A DNA stretch of 64,000 nucleotides. Origin: Crocinitomicaceae bacterium (GTDB lineage: Bacteria; Bacteroidota; Bacteroidia; Flavobacteriales_D; Crocinitomicaceae). The stretch covers positions 124,001 to 188,000 of the forward strand of contig JAURMC010000008.1 of assembly GCA_030830895.1 (NCBI GenBank). The letters run 5' to 3'. Below the pieces are notes generated by a model. The model ran no database searches. It was not told the DNA's origin and saw nothing but the letters and a program-made list of their open reading frames with translations. Made by a program: the position numbers and the translations under genes. Numbering within the stretch: the first letter of the stretch is position 1; each line of letters opens with the position of its first letter. This document shows positions 16,919 through 25,693 of this stretch, in pieces.

Positions 16919-16926
16919 CAAAGATA
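16919..16926 (-). promoter_or_regulatory. -7 box (TATCTTTG) for the CstB-like gene
   Basis: Exact TAnnTTTG on the minus strand ending 4 nt before ATG 16914. It lies between the tauE-like stop and the CstB start, so the gene has its own promoter as well as possible read-through. Confidence 0.6.
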
Positions 16927-16934
16927 CGTTAAAA

Positions 16935-17744
16935 CTAATGTGTTGAAGGGGCGGCGAAAACGAGCTCCTTGACAATAATATAAATCCCCATGACTAATAC
17001 AAACCATCCAAAGCCGACCTTTAATCGTTCTGAAGCAATACGTTTCGCGAACAAAGAACCGATAAAAATACCCACAATCGCTAATCCTGAAATCAGTAAT
17101 AACAAGGACCAATCCATGGTCGTTTTACCTAAATCTCCAGTGAAGCCAATCAAGGACTTAGCAGCGATAATTAACAGAGAGGTTCCCACAGCTTGTTTCA
17201 TAGGAAGTTTACTCAAAATTACGAGTGCCGGTATAATAAGAAAGCCTCCTCCTGCACCCACTAGTCCGGTGAGTATTCCTATAATTGTTCCTTCAAGTAA
17301 AATCAAGGGATAATTAAACACTTGAGGACCTTGATTCGCTGTTTCTTTTTTTGGTTTTCGAATCATAGAAACAGACGCAAAAACCATGAGTACCGCAAAA
17401 AGTAACATCATCAAAAGGGGTTTTGTGAGTTGAAATTCACCTACAGAAAATACTACCTTTGGAATCAAGGGAACGAGAAAAGTTCGCGTTAGAAATACCC
17501 CAGCAATAGAGGGTGCTCCAAAAATAAACGCCGTTTTTAAATTAACTTCACCTAAACGATACTTAGGAAACACGCCTACAAGGCTTGTAGCACCAACAAT
17601 AAACAAGGAATACGCGGTGGCACTAACAGGATTTACATGAAAAAGGTAAACTAACACCGGAACGGTTAAAATAGACCCACCTCCACCGATAAGCCCGAGA
17701 GAAATCCCAATGACTAATGAAGCTAAATAACCAGCAATCTCCAT
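16935..17744 (-). CDS. sulfite exporter TauE/SafE family permease
   Basis: 269 residues, about eight hydrophobic segments, with two repeated halves each opening with glycine-rich motifs (GLIGGGGSILTVPVLVYL and GLVGAGGGFLIIPALVIL), the hallmark of the family. It probably exports sulfite or a related sulfur anion. The gene lies directly upstream of the CstB-like persulfide dioxygenase, the same pairing as in the staphylococcal cst operon, so the two should act together in sulfide/persulfide detoxification. A TACCTTTG box ends 4 nt before its ATG. Confidence 0.9.
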   Translation of the reverse strand: MEIAGYLASLVIGISLGLIGGGGSILTVPVLVYLFHVNPVSATAYSLFIVGATSLVGVFPKYRLGEVNLKTAFIFGAPSIAGVFLTRTFLVPLIPKVVFSVGEFQLTKPLLMMLLFAVLMVFASVSMIRKPKKETANQGPQVFNYPLILLEGTIIGILTGLVGAGGGFLIIPALVILSKLPMKQAVGTSLLIIAAKSLIGFTGDLGKTTMDWSLLLLISGLAIVGIFIGSLFAKRIASERLKVGFGWFVLVMGIYIIVKELVFAAPSTH

Positions 17745-17748
17745 GAAA

Positions 17749-17756
17749 CAAAGGTA
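17749..17756 (-). promoter_or_regulatory. -7 box (TACCTTTG) for the TauE-like gene
   Basis: Exact TAnnTTTG on the minus strand, 4 nt before ATG 17744; predicts a leaderless transcript. Confidence 0.6.
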
Positions 17757-17833
17757 GACATTGGAATTGAATTAGATTGTCGTAAAAGTTACACAAGCGG
17801 CAAACAAAAGGCCCATTGATTAGTTATTTAAGC

Positions 17834-18469
17834 ATGCAGTTCATGAATCGCGCAACCTACGATGGGCTCGAATCCCGCTTTAAAGTACAATACTTTAACA
17901 GTATTGTGGGACATAAAAATGTATGTTTAATCGGTACCAAAAACCTAGAAAACCAAACGAATCTAGCCATATTTAATTCCTTAGTTCACATAGGCTCAAA
18001 CCCACCGTTACTCGGTGTGATCTTCAGGCCTGATAGCGTAGAACGCCATACCTACGAGAACATACTTCAAACAAAAGAATTTACCATCAATTTAATCGCT
18101 GAAAAAGACATTGCCTCGGCCCATCAAACCTCAGCGAGATATGCACGAGAACACTCTGAATTTGATGCTTCGGGTTTAAATCCAACCTATATCAATGGTT
18201 TTAATGCACCTCTAGTGAGCTCCTCACCGATTTCCTTTGGTTTAACATTCAAAGAAAATATCCCAATTCAAGCAAATGGTACAAACTTGGTAATCGGAGA
18301 AGTTCAATGGATAAAATATCCAGAAGAAATTATTGCCAGCGATGGCTTTGCCGACTTAACTCAAATTGGTGTTGTTGGTTGTATCGGCTTAGATGCCTAC
18401 ACGGAAGGTACGATATTGCAGCGATTTGAATATGCAAAACCAGACAAAGCACCTCGTATCAAACCATGA
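17834..18469 (+). CDS. flavin reductase-like (FMN-binding split barrel) protein
   Basis: 211 residues from ATG 17834; ATG 17843 is equally possible. The sequence has the split-barrel pattern seen in this flavin reductase group: LIGTKNLENQTNLAIFNSLVHIGSNPPLLGVIFRPDS, then HTYENILQTKEFTINL, and AHQTSARY. It should bind FMN and act as an oxidoreductase with an unknown substrate. It overlaps the TIGR03643 gene by 4 nt (ATGA). It is divergent from the sulfur genes, but a functional link to them is only a guess. Confidence 0.8.
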   Translation: MQFMNRATYDGLESRFKVQYFNSIVGHKNVCLIGTKNLENQTNLAIFNSLVHIGSNPPLLGVIFRPDSVERHTYENILQTKEFTINLIAEKDIASAHQTSARYAREHSEFDASGLNPTYINGFNAPLVSSSPISFGLTFKENIPIQANGTNLVIGEVQWIKYPEEIIASDGFADLTQIGVVGCIGLDAYTEGTILQRFEYAKPDKAPRIKP

Positions 18470-18732
18470 GCCCAGAAGAAATCGACCGAATCATAGAAAT
18501 GGCGTGGGAAGACAGAACCCCTTTCGATGCTATCAAGGCACAATTCAGTTTGACAGAGAGTGAAGTTCGAACCCTTATGCGCAGAACATTGAAACGAAGC
18601 AGTTATATTCTCTGGCGTAAGCGGGTGGAAGAATCCTCCTTGAAGCACCTAAAAAAAAGAATCGATGGAGTTACAACCTTCAAAGCAAATGCACAACGGC
18701 ACATCACCTTAAACAAATTAAGTAAGCGCTAA
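18466..18732 (+). CDS. TIGR03643 family small protein
   Basis: 88 residues, basic and helical, with a helix-turn-helix-like stretch (MAWEDRTPFDAIKAQFSLTESEVRTLMRRTLK) and the family pattern SSYILWRKRV. Function is unknown; nucleic-acid binding is plausible from charge. ATGA overlap with the flavin reductase gene indicates an operon. Its last 15 nt overlap the end of the convergent gene. Confidence 0.82.
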   Translation: MSPEEIDRIIEMAWEDRTPFDAIKAQFSLTESEVRTLMRRTLKRSSYILWRKRVEESSLKHLKKRIDGVTTFKANAQRHITLNKLSKR

Positions 18733-19422
18733 AGAATCTCCGGCATTCAACAATTTAAATGAATCGTCACATTCATAAACAGGTCGGGCAAACAAGCCCA
18801 CTAAGCCCCTACTTTCTTTTTGTTGATCATGGGTGGCAAGTACCAATTTAGCACCTGTTTTAGCTAATACCCTCTTAGCCTGCTTGAGACCAAGATTAAC
18901 TGTTCCGCCAAGAAAAAACGGTAATTTATAGGTTGTAGTTGTGGTAATTAATACATCCACTTGTGGAATGTCTATCAAGGAGCTTAAGCCATGCGGTGCA
19001 TAAAGAATTGTTTTGTCCTCTAGGTGAAACACAAAGCCTTGATGCGTTTGATTAAACAAGCTAACTTTCGTACATTGCTTTACCGAAAATGGAGATTCAG
19101 AAAGGGATTTTAGTGCCTTAAAATGATTCCAAGTGTTAATTTTTTTGTAGGCTCGATCTTCCGCTATGATCATCGTTTCTTTAGGGAAGGAGCATAAGGT
19201 TTCTTTATGACAATGATCTGAAAACGGATGAGAAACAAAAATTATAAGCGGCTTATCCGGTGTGAAATTAAATGGCCCATAAGTCTGAGTACGTTTTTGT
19301 AATGAAAACCAAGCAAACCCATCCACTTGCTGATTAGTAAACCATGGATCTATCACTAAAGAATAATCGGCAGATTCTAATAACCAGGAACTATCGTCCG
19401 TAAGTTTTGTAAACTTCATCAA
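18718..19422 (-). CDS. metallo-beta-lactamase-fold protein with an incomplete metal motif
   Basis: 234 residues. The N-terminal part (DSSWLLESADYSLVIDPWF) and the SHPFSDHC motif resemble UlaG-like hydrolases. Position 67 is Phe where the second His of HxHxDH is expected (H65, D69 and H70 are kept). Later elements are ILYAPHGL and a VLATHDQQKESRG region with a late His. The protein may be a non-canonical hydrolase or a non-enzymatic relative. It starts within the accD stop (4-nt overlap), so it is the third gene of the fba-accD operon. Confidence 0.65.
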   Translation of the reverse strand: MMKFTKLTDDSSWLLESADYSLVIDPWFTNQQVDGFAWFSLQKRTQTYGPFNFTPDKPLIIFVSHPFSDHCHKETLCSFPKETMIIAEDRAYKKINTWNHFKALKSLSESPFSVKQCTKVSLFNQTHQGFVFHLEDKTILYAPHGLSSLIDIPQVDVLITTTTTYKLPFFLGGTVNLGLKQAKRVLAKTGAKLVLATHDQQKESRGLVGLFARPVYECDDSFKLLNAGDSLALT

Positions 19423-20264
19423 TTTATAAACAGCCGAATGGCTTGACCAAGTTTTGCCCTAATTTCAGTTCTATCAATAATGAAATCTAAGAATCCATGT
19501 TCTAATAGAAACTCAGAGGTTTGGAATCCGTCGGGTAAATCTCGACCGATTGTTTCTCTGACCACACGCGGACCTGCAAATGCAATTAATGCTCCTGGCT
19601 CTGCAATATTAATATCCCCTAACATTGCAAAGGAAGCTGTTACACCACCTGTGGTAGGATCAGTTAAATAGGAAATATAAGGTAATTTTGCTTCTGAAAG
19701 TAATCCAAGATTCCCAGATACTTTAGCCATTTGCATCAGTGAATATCCTGCTTCCATCATTCGTGCACCACCCGATTTTGAAATAATCATGAATGGAGCT
19801 TTTAATTCAATGGCTTTCATGATTGCTCTGGAAATTTTTTCTCCCATTACACTGCCCATTGAACCGCCAATAAAACCAAAATCCATAGCGGCAATTACAA
19901 GTGGCTGTCCATCCAACGTGCCATAAGCAGCGCGAAGTGCATCTTTAAGCCCAGTTGCCTTTTGTGTACTTTTTACTCGGTCCGTATATTTTTTAGTGTC
20001 TTCAAATTCCAAGGGATCACCGGAGACAACGTCTCGATCTAACTCAGTGTATTTCCTCTCATCAAAAATCAATTGAAAATAAGATTCTGCATCAATGCGT
20101 TCATGATGAGAACATCGTTCACATACAAAATTGTTCTTTTCTAGGTCACCGGTAATGTATAAAGTTTTACAGTTGGAACATTTTGTCCAATATCCATCCG
20201 GTGTTTCTTTTTTCTCTTCCGTTTTGGTAGTAATCCCTTCTTTTTTTCTTTTAAACCAACTCAT
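19419..20264 (-). CDS. accD: acetyl-CoA carboxylase carboxyltransferase subunit beta
   Basis: 281 residues. An N-terminal zinc ribbon has CSNC (about 32-35) and CERC (about 53-56). The carboxyltransferase domain has the SKSGGARMMEAGYSLMQMAK and TDPTTGGVTASFAMLGD blocks. The product pairs with AccA to make malonyl-CoA, the first step of fatty-acid synthesis. accA is not in this window. The ATG overlaps the aldolase stop (ATGA), so it is translated with fba. Confidence 0.95.
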   Translation of the reverse strand: MSWFKRKKEGITTKTEEKKETPDGYWTKCSNCKTLYITGDLEKNNFVCERCSHHERIDAESYFQLIFDERKYTELDRDVVSGDPLEFEDTKKYTDRVKSTQKATGLKDALRAAYGTLDGQPLVIAAMDFGFIGGSMGSVMGEKISRAIMKAIELKAPFMIISKSGGARMMEAGYSLMQMAKVSGNLGLLSEAKLPYISYLTDPTTGGVTASFAMLGDINIAEPGALIAFAGPRVVRETIGRDLPDGFQTSEFLLEHGFLDFIIDRTEIRAKLGQAIRLFIN

Positions 20265-21331
20265 ATTAAGGTATTCAAATTATTAAGATCTGAAAATGAT
20301 TGCTCGAGACGTTTGATGAATGTTAATTCTCCATCACGCATCCATTTTCTTGGGTCATAGTATTTTTTATTTGGCTTATCATCCCCATCTGGGTTCCCAA
20401 TTTGGGTTTTCAAATATTCCACATTTTTAACCACATAATCTCTAACTCCTTCCGTAAAGGCGAATTGCAAATCTGTATCGATATTCATCTTAACCACACC
20501 GTAACCAATGGCTTCTCGAATTTCTTCTAAGGTAGATCCTGATCCGCCGTGAAACACAAAATCTACTGGATTTAACCCGGTGTGAAATTTAGATTGAATA
20601 TAATCTTGTGAATTTTTTAAAATGATGGGTCTTAACACCACATTACCTGGCTTATATACTCCGTGTACATTTCCAAAAGCAGCGGCAATGGTAAAACGTG
20701 GAGACACTTTCATTAACTCTTCGTAGGCATAAGCAACTTCTTCTGGCTGGGTATATAATTTCGAGCTATCCACCCCCGTGTTATCGACTCCATCCTCTTC
20801 CCCACCTGTAATCCCCAACTCGATTTCTAAAGTCATACCCATTTTTGACATCCGAGAAAGATATTTTTTACATAGTTCAATATTTTCATGAATCGGTTCT
20901 TCCGAAAGATCAATCATATGGGAACTGTACAATGGTTTACCTGTTTGGGCAAAATACGTTTCTCCTGCGTCTAATAAGCCTTCAATCCAAGGCAACAGAT
21001 TTTTAGCACAATGATCTGTATGTAAGATAACCGTTGCCCCATATGCTTCGGCCAATTCGTGCACGTGTTTTGCACCAGACACTCCACCTAAAATCGCTGC
21101 CCTCTCATGTGCATTTGACAAGCCTTTTCCTGCAAAATATTGTGATCCGCCATTTGAAAATTGCAATACTACTGGCGCATTCAATTTGGAAGCAGTTTCC
21201 ATCACAGCGTTAACTGTAGATGAACTCGTAACATTCACAGCAGGCAGAGCAAATCCTTTTTTTTTCGCTAATGCAAAAATATCTTGAACTTGATCGCCGG
21301 TTACTACCCCGGGTTTTATTCGTGCATTCAT
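20261..21331 (-). CDS. fbaA: fructose-bisphosphate aldolase, class II
   Basis: 356 residues, close to the class IIA length. Zinc ligands and catalytic Asp are in VILHTDHCAKN; the phosphate-binding loop is FHGGSGST, and NIDTDLQFAF is the usual C-terminal block. The enzyme interconverts fructose-1,6-bisphosphate and the two triose phosphates. It is the first gene of the operon with accD and the MBL-fold gene. A TACCTTTG box lies 26 nt upstream of the ATG. Confidence 0.95.
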   Translation of the reverse strand: MNARIKPGVVTGDQVQDIFALAKKKGFALPAVNVTSSSTVNAVMETASKLNAPVVLQFSNGGSQYFAGKGLSNAHERAAILGGVSGAKHVHELAEAYGATVILHTDHCAKNLLPWIEGLLDAGETYFAQTGKPLYSSHMIDLSEEPIHENIELCKKYLSRMSKMGMTLEIELGITGGEEDGVDNTGVDSSKLYTQPEEVAYAYEELMKVSPRFTIAAAFGNVHGVYKPGNVVLRPIILKNSQDYIQSKFHTGLNPVDFVFHGGSGSTLEEIREAIGYGVVKMNIDTDLQFAFTEGVRDYVVKNVEYLKTQIGNPDGDDKPNKKYYDPRKWMRDGELTFIKRLEQSFSDLNNLNTLI

Positions 21332-21357
21332 TGTTGTGTTTGGTTGTTGATGGATTA

Positions 21358-21365
21358 CAAAGGTA
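21358..21365 (-). promoter_or_regulatory. -7 box (TACCTTTG) for the fba-accD operon
   Basis: Exact match on the minus strand 26 nt before the fba ATG. A TTG lies about 22 nt further upstream, near the position of the -33 element, so this is one of the more complete promoters seen here. Confidence 0.55.
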
Positions 21366-21432
21366 AAAATAATGTGAAAATAATTCGCAAGACAATAATA
21401 TCTGAGATCCCTCGTTTTGGAAAAAAAAGCCT

Positions 21433-21585
21433 ATGACTAAAAAGTACAAAAAAGTAAAGCGTGTAATCAATTCTCATCGCTTAGTACAAGCACCTGAAAG
21501 TGTCATCACTTTCCTGCTTAACTACAGTAAATCCTTGGAACAAAACAAAACTAAACTAAAGTTTCCACTGATACACAAAAACTAA
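21433..21585 (+). CDS. 50-residue basic protein of unknown function
   Basis: ATG 21433 opens a 50-codon frame, strongly basic (begins MTKKYKKVKRVINSHR), with a conserved-looking core VITFLLNYSKSL. I recall similar VxFLLNYSKSL small proteins in Flavobacteriia. It lies between the divergent fba promoter and a strong rho-independent terminator placed 3 nt after its stop. That terminator makes it likely that a real short transcript exists here. Cytoplasmic; function unknown. Confidence 0.65.
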   Translation: MTKKYKKVKRVINSHRLVQAPESVITFLLNYSKSLEQNKTKLKFPLIHKN

Positions 21586-21588
21586 TTG

Positions 21589-21616
21589 AAGGCCGGAAAA
21601 CCGGCCTTTTTCTTTT
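21589..21616 (+). terminator. rho-independent terminator after the 50-residue gene
   Basis: An 8-bp GC-rich stem AAGGCCGG / CCGGCCTT with loop AAAA is followed by TTTTTCTTTT. It separates the small gene from the hexosaminidase gene. Confidence 0.85.
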
Positions 21617-21627
21617 AGAATTTAGCG

Positions 21628-21635
21628 TATTTTTA
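21628..21635 (+). promoter_or_regulatory. -7 box variant (TATTTTTA) for the hexosaminidase gene
   Basis: TAnnTTTA variant ending 4 nt before ATG 21640, the same spacing as the TAnnTTTG boxes in this window. Confidence 0.4.
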
Positions 21636-21639
21636 CCCC

Positions 21640-23874
21640 ATGAGAATTCTAATCTTTATTGGGGTACTGTTATTTACCTTTAACCTTACCGCTCAAGCGC
21701 TTTGTCCAATTCTGCCTAAACCAGTAACTTACATTGATGGAGGACAAAATAAGTCGTTTCTTATTTGTGATTCCTTGCATTTTAATAATCAAAATCTTCC
21801 GAAAAATATTTCCGATATTCTTCCTGAAATTGCTAAATTATATCTGCCTAACCCTTCCTTGATAAATGTAATTCCAAATGAAGGGTTTATCACATTTCAA
21901 CAACTCATCGGAGGCTATCCAGAGTCTTATTCCATTAATGTAAATACCGACAAGATCAGCATTACATATACCAGTGAATCCTCTTGTTTCAATGCACTAC
22001 AATCCCTCTTTCAATTGATTTCATTTATTGATGATGGCAACCGTTTAAGTATACCCGTCTCTTTCGTTAAGGATTATCCTTCTTTTAGTTGGCGAGGATT
22101 GCATTTAGACGTTGCACGTCATTTTTTCAGTGTTGAAGAAGTAAAACAATTCCTGAATCTCATGTCAATGTATAAATTCAATGTATTCCATTGGCACTTA
22201 ACCGATGATCAAGGATGGCGAATCGAAATCAAACGTTACCCAAAGTTAACGAGTATTGGGGCATGGCGTGACAGCACCATTGAAAATCATTACTCTACAT
22301 TTCCACGCACATGGAACACCACTCGCTATGGAGGATTCTACAGCCAAGAACAAATCAAAGAAGTAGTAAAGTACGCCGCAGCGCGTCAAATTACGGTAAT
22401 TCCTGAAATCGAGATGCCGGGACATGCTAGAGCTGCAATTGCTGCGTATCCGGAATACTCATGCAATGGAAATAAACAATCTGTCCCGGGTGTTTGGGGA
22501 GTATTTGACGATGTTTTCTGTACGAAAGATAGCACCATAGCATTTCTACAAAACATATTGGATGAAGTAATGGATTTATTCCCCAGTCCATACATACATG
22601 TTGGAGGAGATGAAGTACCCAAGACTCGGTGGAAACAGTGCCCAAAATGCCAGGCCATTATCAAAAACTTCACTTTGGCGGACGAACATGAATTACAAAG
22701 CTATTTTATTGGGCAAATGGATCAATACCTGCAATCACACAATCGAAAACTTATTGGTTGGGATGAAATTCTTGAAGGGGGTCTAACTTCAGGTGCAGCG
22801 GTAATGTCATGGCGTGGATTTGAAGGAGGCATTGCTGCGGCAAAAGAAGGACATTTTGTCGTCATGAGCCCAGGATCGCATTGTTATTTTGATCATTATC
22901 AAGGACAATCTTTTTCAGAGCCTTTAGCCATAGGAGGTTTTACGCCACTTGAAAAAGTATATGAATTCAATCCAATTCCGAATGGAATCAAAGACAAAGA
23001 AGCAAGCTTTATACTAGGTGGTCAAGCAAATCTCTGGACTGAGTATATTCCAACCTTTGACCAGCTCACATACATGACTTATCCTAGAGCAATTGCCTTG
23101 AGTCAGGTCTTATGGGGCGGAACGAAAGAGCCATATCAAACATTTGAAAATGTGCTTAAAACCTATCATATTCCGAGGTTAATGAGTCCAACCTTGAACA
23201 CCCATGTTTCATTGAGTTTTATAAAACCGAGATTAAAATTCGATCGAATTAATTCTGGCATATCCCTTAGTTTTGAATTCAAAGACACTAATGAATCCAT
23301 AGTAATTAGCTCTAACGACATGCATGATGGAGTTTGGTTAGATGGAAATAAAAAAATTGATTTTAATCGAACAATTAAAAATCCAATTAAACATAACTTG
23401 ACCTTTTTCTCTCCTTGTTGTGCAGATTCAATAACGTTAGTTGCTCACCAAGGATTAGGTGCAAAAGTCACGTATGTCACCCCACCAAATAAACGTTATG
23501 ATTCAGGAGACTTAACACTTGTGGATGGACAATTTGGTGCGCGTCCTTGGCGTGGATATCAGTGGGTAGGGTTCGATACCAATTCGGTAACCATGCGCAT
23601 TGATTTAGGGAAAAAAACCAAGATAAGTGGGCTGGAATTAGGGTTTTTACAAGAGCCATCCTCTTGGATTCACTTACCTGAGGAAGTGGCTATTTTAACC
23701 GACCGTAACCAACAGAAAACTTTCAAGATTACAGCTGAACGCACCTCGATAAAGTATCGTGAAAAAACACAATACATTCTGCTCACCTTCAAAGGCCTTG
23801 AAGCCATACCCGCCGGGATGCCAGGGGAAGGAAACACTCCGTGGATTTTTGCCGATGAGTTCGTCGTAAAGTAA
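21640..23874 (+). CDS. secreted beta-N-acetylhexosaminidase, GH20
   Basis: 744 residues. A signal peptide (about 1-20) is followed by a GH20b-like N-terminal domain (to about 150) and the TIM barrel. Motifs are FSWRGLHLDVARHFF, FHWHLTDDQGWRIEI and the catalytic Asp-Glu pair in VGGDEVPKTRW (D324/E325). The C-terminal ~200 residues hold a beta domain with WVGFDTNSVTMRIDLG resembling a discoidin-type module. It releases terminal GlcNAc/GalNAc from chitin fragments, peptidoglycan or glycoproteins. No T9SS sorting domain is seen, so the product is probably periplasmic. Confidence 0.93.
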   Translation: MRILIFIGVLLFTFNLTAQALCPILPKPVTYIDGGQNKSFLICDSLHFNNQNLPKNISDILPEIAKLYLPNPSLINVIPNEGFITFQQLIGGYPESYSINVNTDKISITYTSESSCFNALQSLFQLISFIDDGNRLSIPVSFVKDYPSFSWRGLHLDVARHFFSVEEVKQFLNLMSMYKFNVFHWHLTDDQGWRIEIKRYPKLTSIGAWRDSTIENHYSTFPRTWNTTRYGGFYSQEQIKEVVKYAAARQITVIPEIEMPGHARAAIAAYPEYSCNGNKQSVPGVWGVFDDVFCTKDSTIAFLQNILDEVMDLFPSPYIHVGGDEVPKTRWKQCPKCQAIIKNFTLADEHELQSYFIGQMDQYLQSHNRKLIGWDEILEGGLTSGAAVMSWRGFEGGIAAAKEGHFVVMSPGSHCYFDHYQGQSFSEPLAIGGFTPLEKVYEFNPIPNGIKDKEASFILGGQANLWTEYIPTFDQLTYMTYPRAIALSQVLWGGTKEPYQTFENVLKTYHIPRLMSPTLNTHVSLSFIKPRLKFDRINSGISLSFEFKDTNESIVISSNDMHDGVWLDGNKKIDFNRTIKNPIKHNLTFFSPCCADSITLVAHQGLGAKVTYVTPPNKRYDSGDLTLVDGQFGARPWRGYQWVGFDTNSVTMRIDLGKKTKISGLELGFLQEPSSWIHLPEEVAILTDRNQQKTFKITAERTSIKYREKTQYILLTFKGLEAIPAGMPGEGNTPWIFADEFVVK

Positions 23875-23904
23875 ATATTTGTACCTTCATTGGAAAGATT
23901 TTAA

Positions 23905-25194
23905 ATGTCGACTAGAAGAAAATTCATTCAGCAATCCGCCGCATTAGCAAGCGGAGTGTTGGCTGCCACTGCTCTCGATCCCTGGGCGCACGCTGCAAAA
24001 CATATTCCATCCCTAGATTATTCTGCAATTCCTGATATGGAGGAAGACGATTTTTGGGCATGGGTTAGGTCCTGTTACACCACCTCTTCCAACATCATCA
24101 ACCTAAACAACGGTGGGGTAAGCCCTCAACCGAAGCAAGTGCAAGATGTGCATATCAAATACTATCAGTGGTGCAACGAAGCGCCTACCTATTACATGTG
24201 GCGAAGCCTTGATGAAGGAAGGGAACCATTGCGAAGAAAACTGGCTAAATTTTGCGGAACCGATCCTGAAGAAATCAGCATTAATCGAAATGCAACCGAG
24301 GCATTAAACACAGTTATTTTTGGTTTAGATTTAAAAGAAGGCGACGAGGTTGTGGTAGGGAAATACGATTATCCGAACATGCGCAACGCTTGGAAGCAGC
24401 GGGAGAAACGGGATAAAATCGCCTTAAAATGGGTAGAACTGAACATGCCTACCACCGATGACGACTACATTTATCAAACCTATGCAGCGGCTATCACTCC
24501 CAAAACCAAAATCGTATACCTAACGCACCTTATTAATTGGACTGGGCAAATTATCCCTGTTACAGTCATCAAACGCATTGCGGATTTAGCCCACAAAAAT
24601 GGAGCTGAAGTCATTGTAGATGGCGCTCACACGCTCGCACACACCGTGTACAAAATCCCAGAACTCGGATGCGATTATTACGGAACCAGCCTTCATAAGT
24701 GGATGTGTGCACCGTTCGGAAGCGGGTTGATGTACATAAAAAAAGACAAGATCAAAAAGGTTTGGGCCTTGCTGTCCAACGACCAACCCGACGGCGAGAA
24801 CATTCGAAAATTTGAGTCTTTGGGAACGCGATCATTCGCCGCTGAAATGGCCATTGGAAGTGCCATAGATTTTCACAATGCCATAGGTTCTGAACGCAAA
24901 GAAAAAAGGCTATTCGCACTAAAAAAGTACTGGACCGATCAAGTGAAGAACCTACCGGGCGTTGTATTTTATTCCCCGCTGGAAAAAAACTACTCTTGCG
25001 GAATTGCGAACCTCGGAATTCAAGGCATGAAAGGTTCGGAAATCGAGGCCGCCTTGTTTAAAAACCGAAAAGTGCATACCGTTGCCATCGAATATGAAAA
25101 GGTCAATGGTATTCGCGTTACACCTAATGTTTACACCTCGTTTGAGGACCTAGACGAATTGGTCGCAGGAATCAAAGAGCTTGTAAAGGATTAG
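23905..25194 (+). CDS. Tat-exported class V aminotransferase-fold PLP enzyme
   Basis: 429 residues. The N-terminus has a twin-arginine signal (TRRKFIQ, then a hydrophobic Ala-rich core ending near AHA). The body is a fold-type I PLP enzyme of the isopenicillin-N-epimerase/cysteine-desulfurase group: NRNATEALNTVIFGL, then VIVDGAHTLAHTVYKI, and the PLP lysine in GTSLHKWMCAPFGSG. A folded PLP enzyme exported to the periplasm explains the use of Tat. The substrate is unknown. A weak TACCTTCA box lies 15 nt upstream. Confidence 0.82.
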   Translation: MSTRRKFIQQSAALASGVLAATALDPWAHAAKHIPSLDYSAIPDMEEDDFWAWVRSCYTTSSNIINLNNGGVSPQPKQVQDVHIKYYQWCNEAPTYYMWRSLDEGREPLRRKLAKFCGTDPEEISINRNATEALNTVIFGLDLKEGDEVVVGKYDYPNMRNAWKQREKRDKIALKWVELNMPTTDDDYIYQTYAAAITPKTKIVYLTHLINWTGQIIPVTVIKRIADLAHKNGAEVIVDGAHTLAHTVYKIPELGCDYYGTSLHKWMCAPFGSGLMYIKKDKIKKVWALLSNDQPDGENIRKFESLGTRSFAAEMAIGSAIDFHNAIGSERKEKRLFALKKYWTDQVKNLPGVVFYSPLEKNYSCGIANLGIQGMKGSEIEAALFKNRKVHTVAIEYEKVNGIRVTPNVYTSFEDLDELVAGIKELVKD

Positions 25195-25336
25195 ACTTAT
25201 CAAAGAAACTTGAAGTTTGGATGCAGTGTAAAAAGAATGTCGGTTCATACGCTTGCTTTATGCCGTGTAATATACTTCAACCAAACACCTTTGCTTCCAT
25301 ATCCAACAAATTCTTCACGCAGTTAAAAGTTATATT

Positions 25337-25528
25337 TCAGATTAAGCTCATACCGAATTCATCCAATTTCCTGAATCTATTAACACCATTATACCATTCG
25401 CCTTTGAACCTTGAGAGAATCGAAAATTTAGAATTCAAAGTACGACCTAACACTACTCTGAAAAATTTCAACTTAAACCTTATACCACCTAAATTGCAAA
25501 AATTGAATCTATATAATCGATAGCTTAG
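25337..25528 (-). pseudogene. possible remnant of a beta-barrel-like coding sequence
   Basis: A 63-codon open stretch without a start codon reads RLYRFNFCNLGG, then LKFFRVVLGRTLNSKFSILS and RFKGEWYNGVNRFRK. The alternating aromatic/polar pattern looks like barrel strands rather than random sequence. Stops interrupt on both sides, and other frames nearby carry short coding-like pieces. It may be the end of a decayed outer-membrane gene, but chance remains quite possible. Confidence 0.25.
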
Positions 25529-25685
25529 TTACAAACATTTACCTACAATCCCAACTATTCTTACAACCTAGATTTGTTAAGTGAAATTAATTACTTCAGT
25601 TTCTCCGTAGAGACTGGAATAAAAAATCAACGTCCACTAGCGAAAATAACTAGTTTCATAAACTCTCCCCTTCATTGATTGTTAT

Positions 25686-25693
25686 TACCTTTG
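25686..25693 (+). promoter_or_regulatory. -7 box (TACCTTTG) for the menB operon
   Basis: Exact TAnnTTTG, 14 nt before ATG 25708. Confidence 0.55.

Noticed and set aside
16990-17313. 107-codon plus-strand frame opposite the TauE-like gene
   Set aside because: Fully antisense to clear membrane segments of a well-matched family; no own start signals.
21210-21470. 86-codon minus-strand frame overlapping the fba start
   Set aside because: Overlaps the fba N-terminus and its promoter in another frame; no motif.
25221-25523. 100-codon plus-strand reading frame in the gap before menB
   Set aside because: No start context, no signal peptide or motif, and composition rich in N, L and K as expected from AT-rich non-coding DNA; the opposite strand looks more coding-like.
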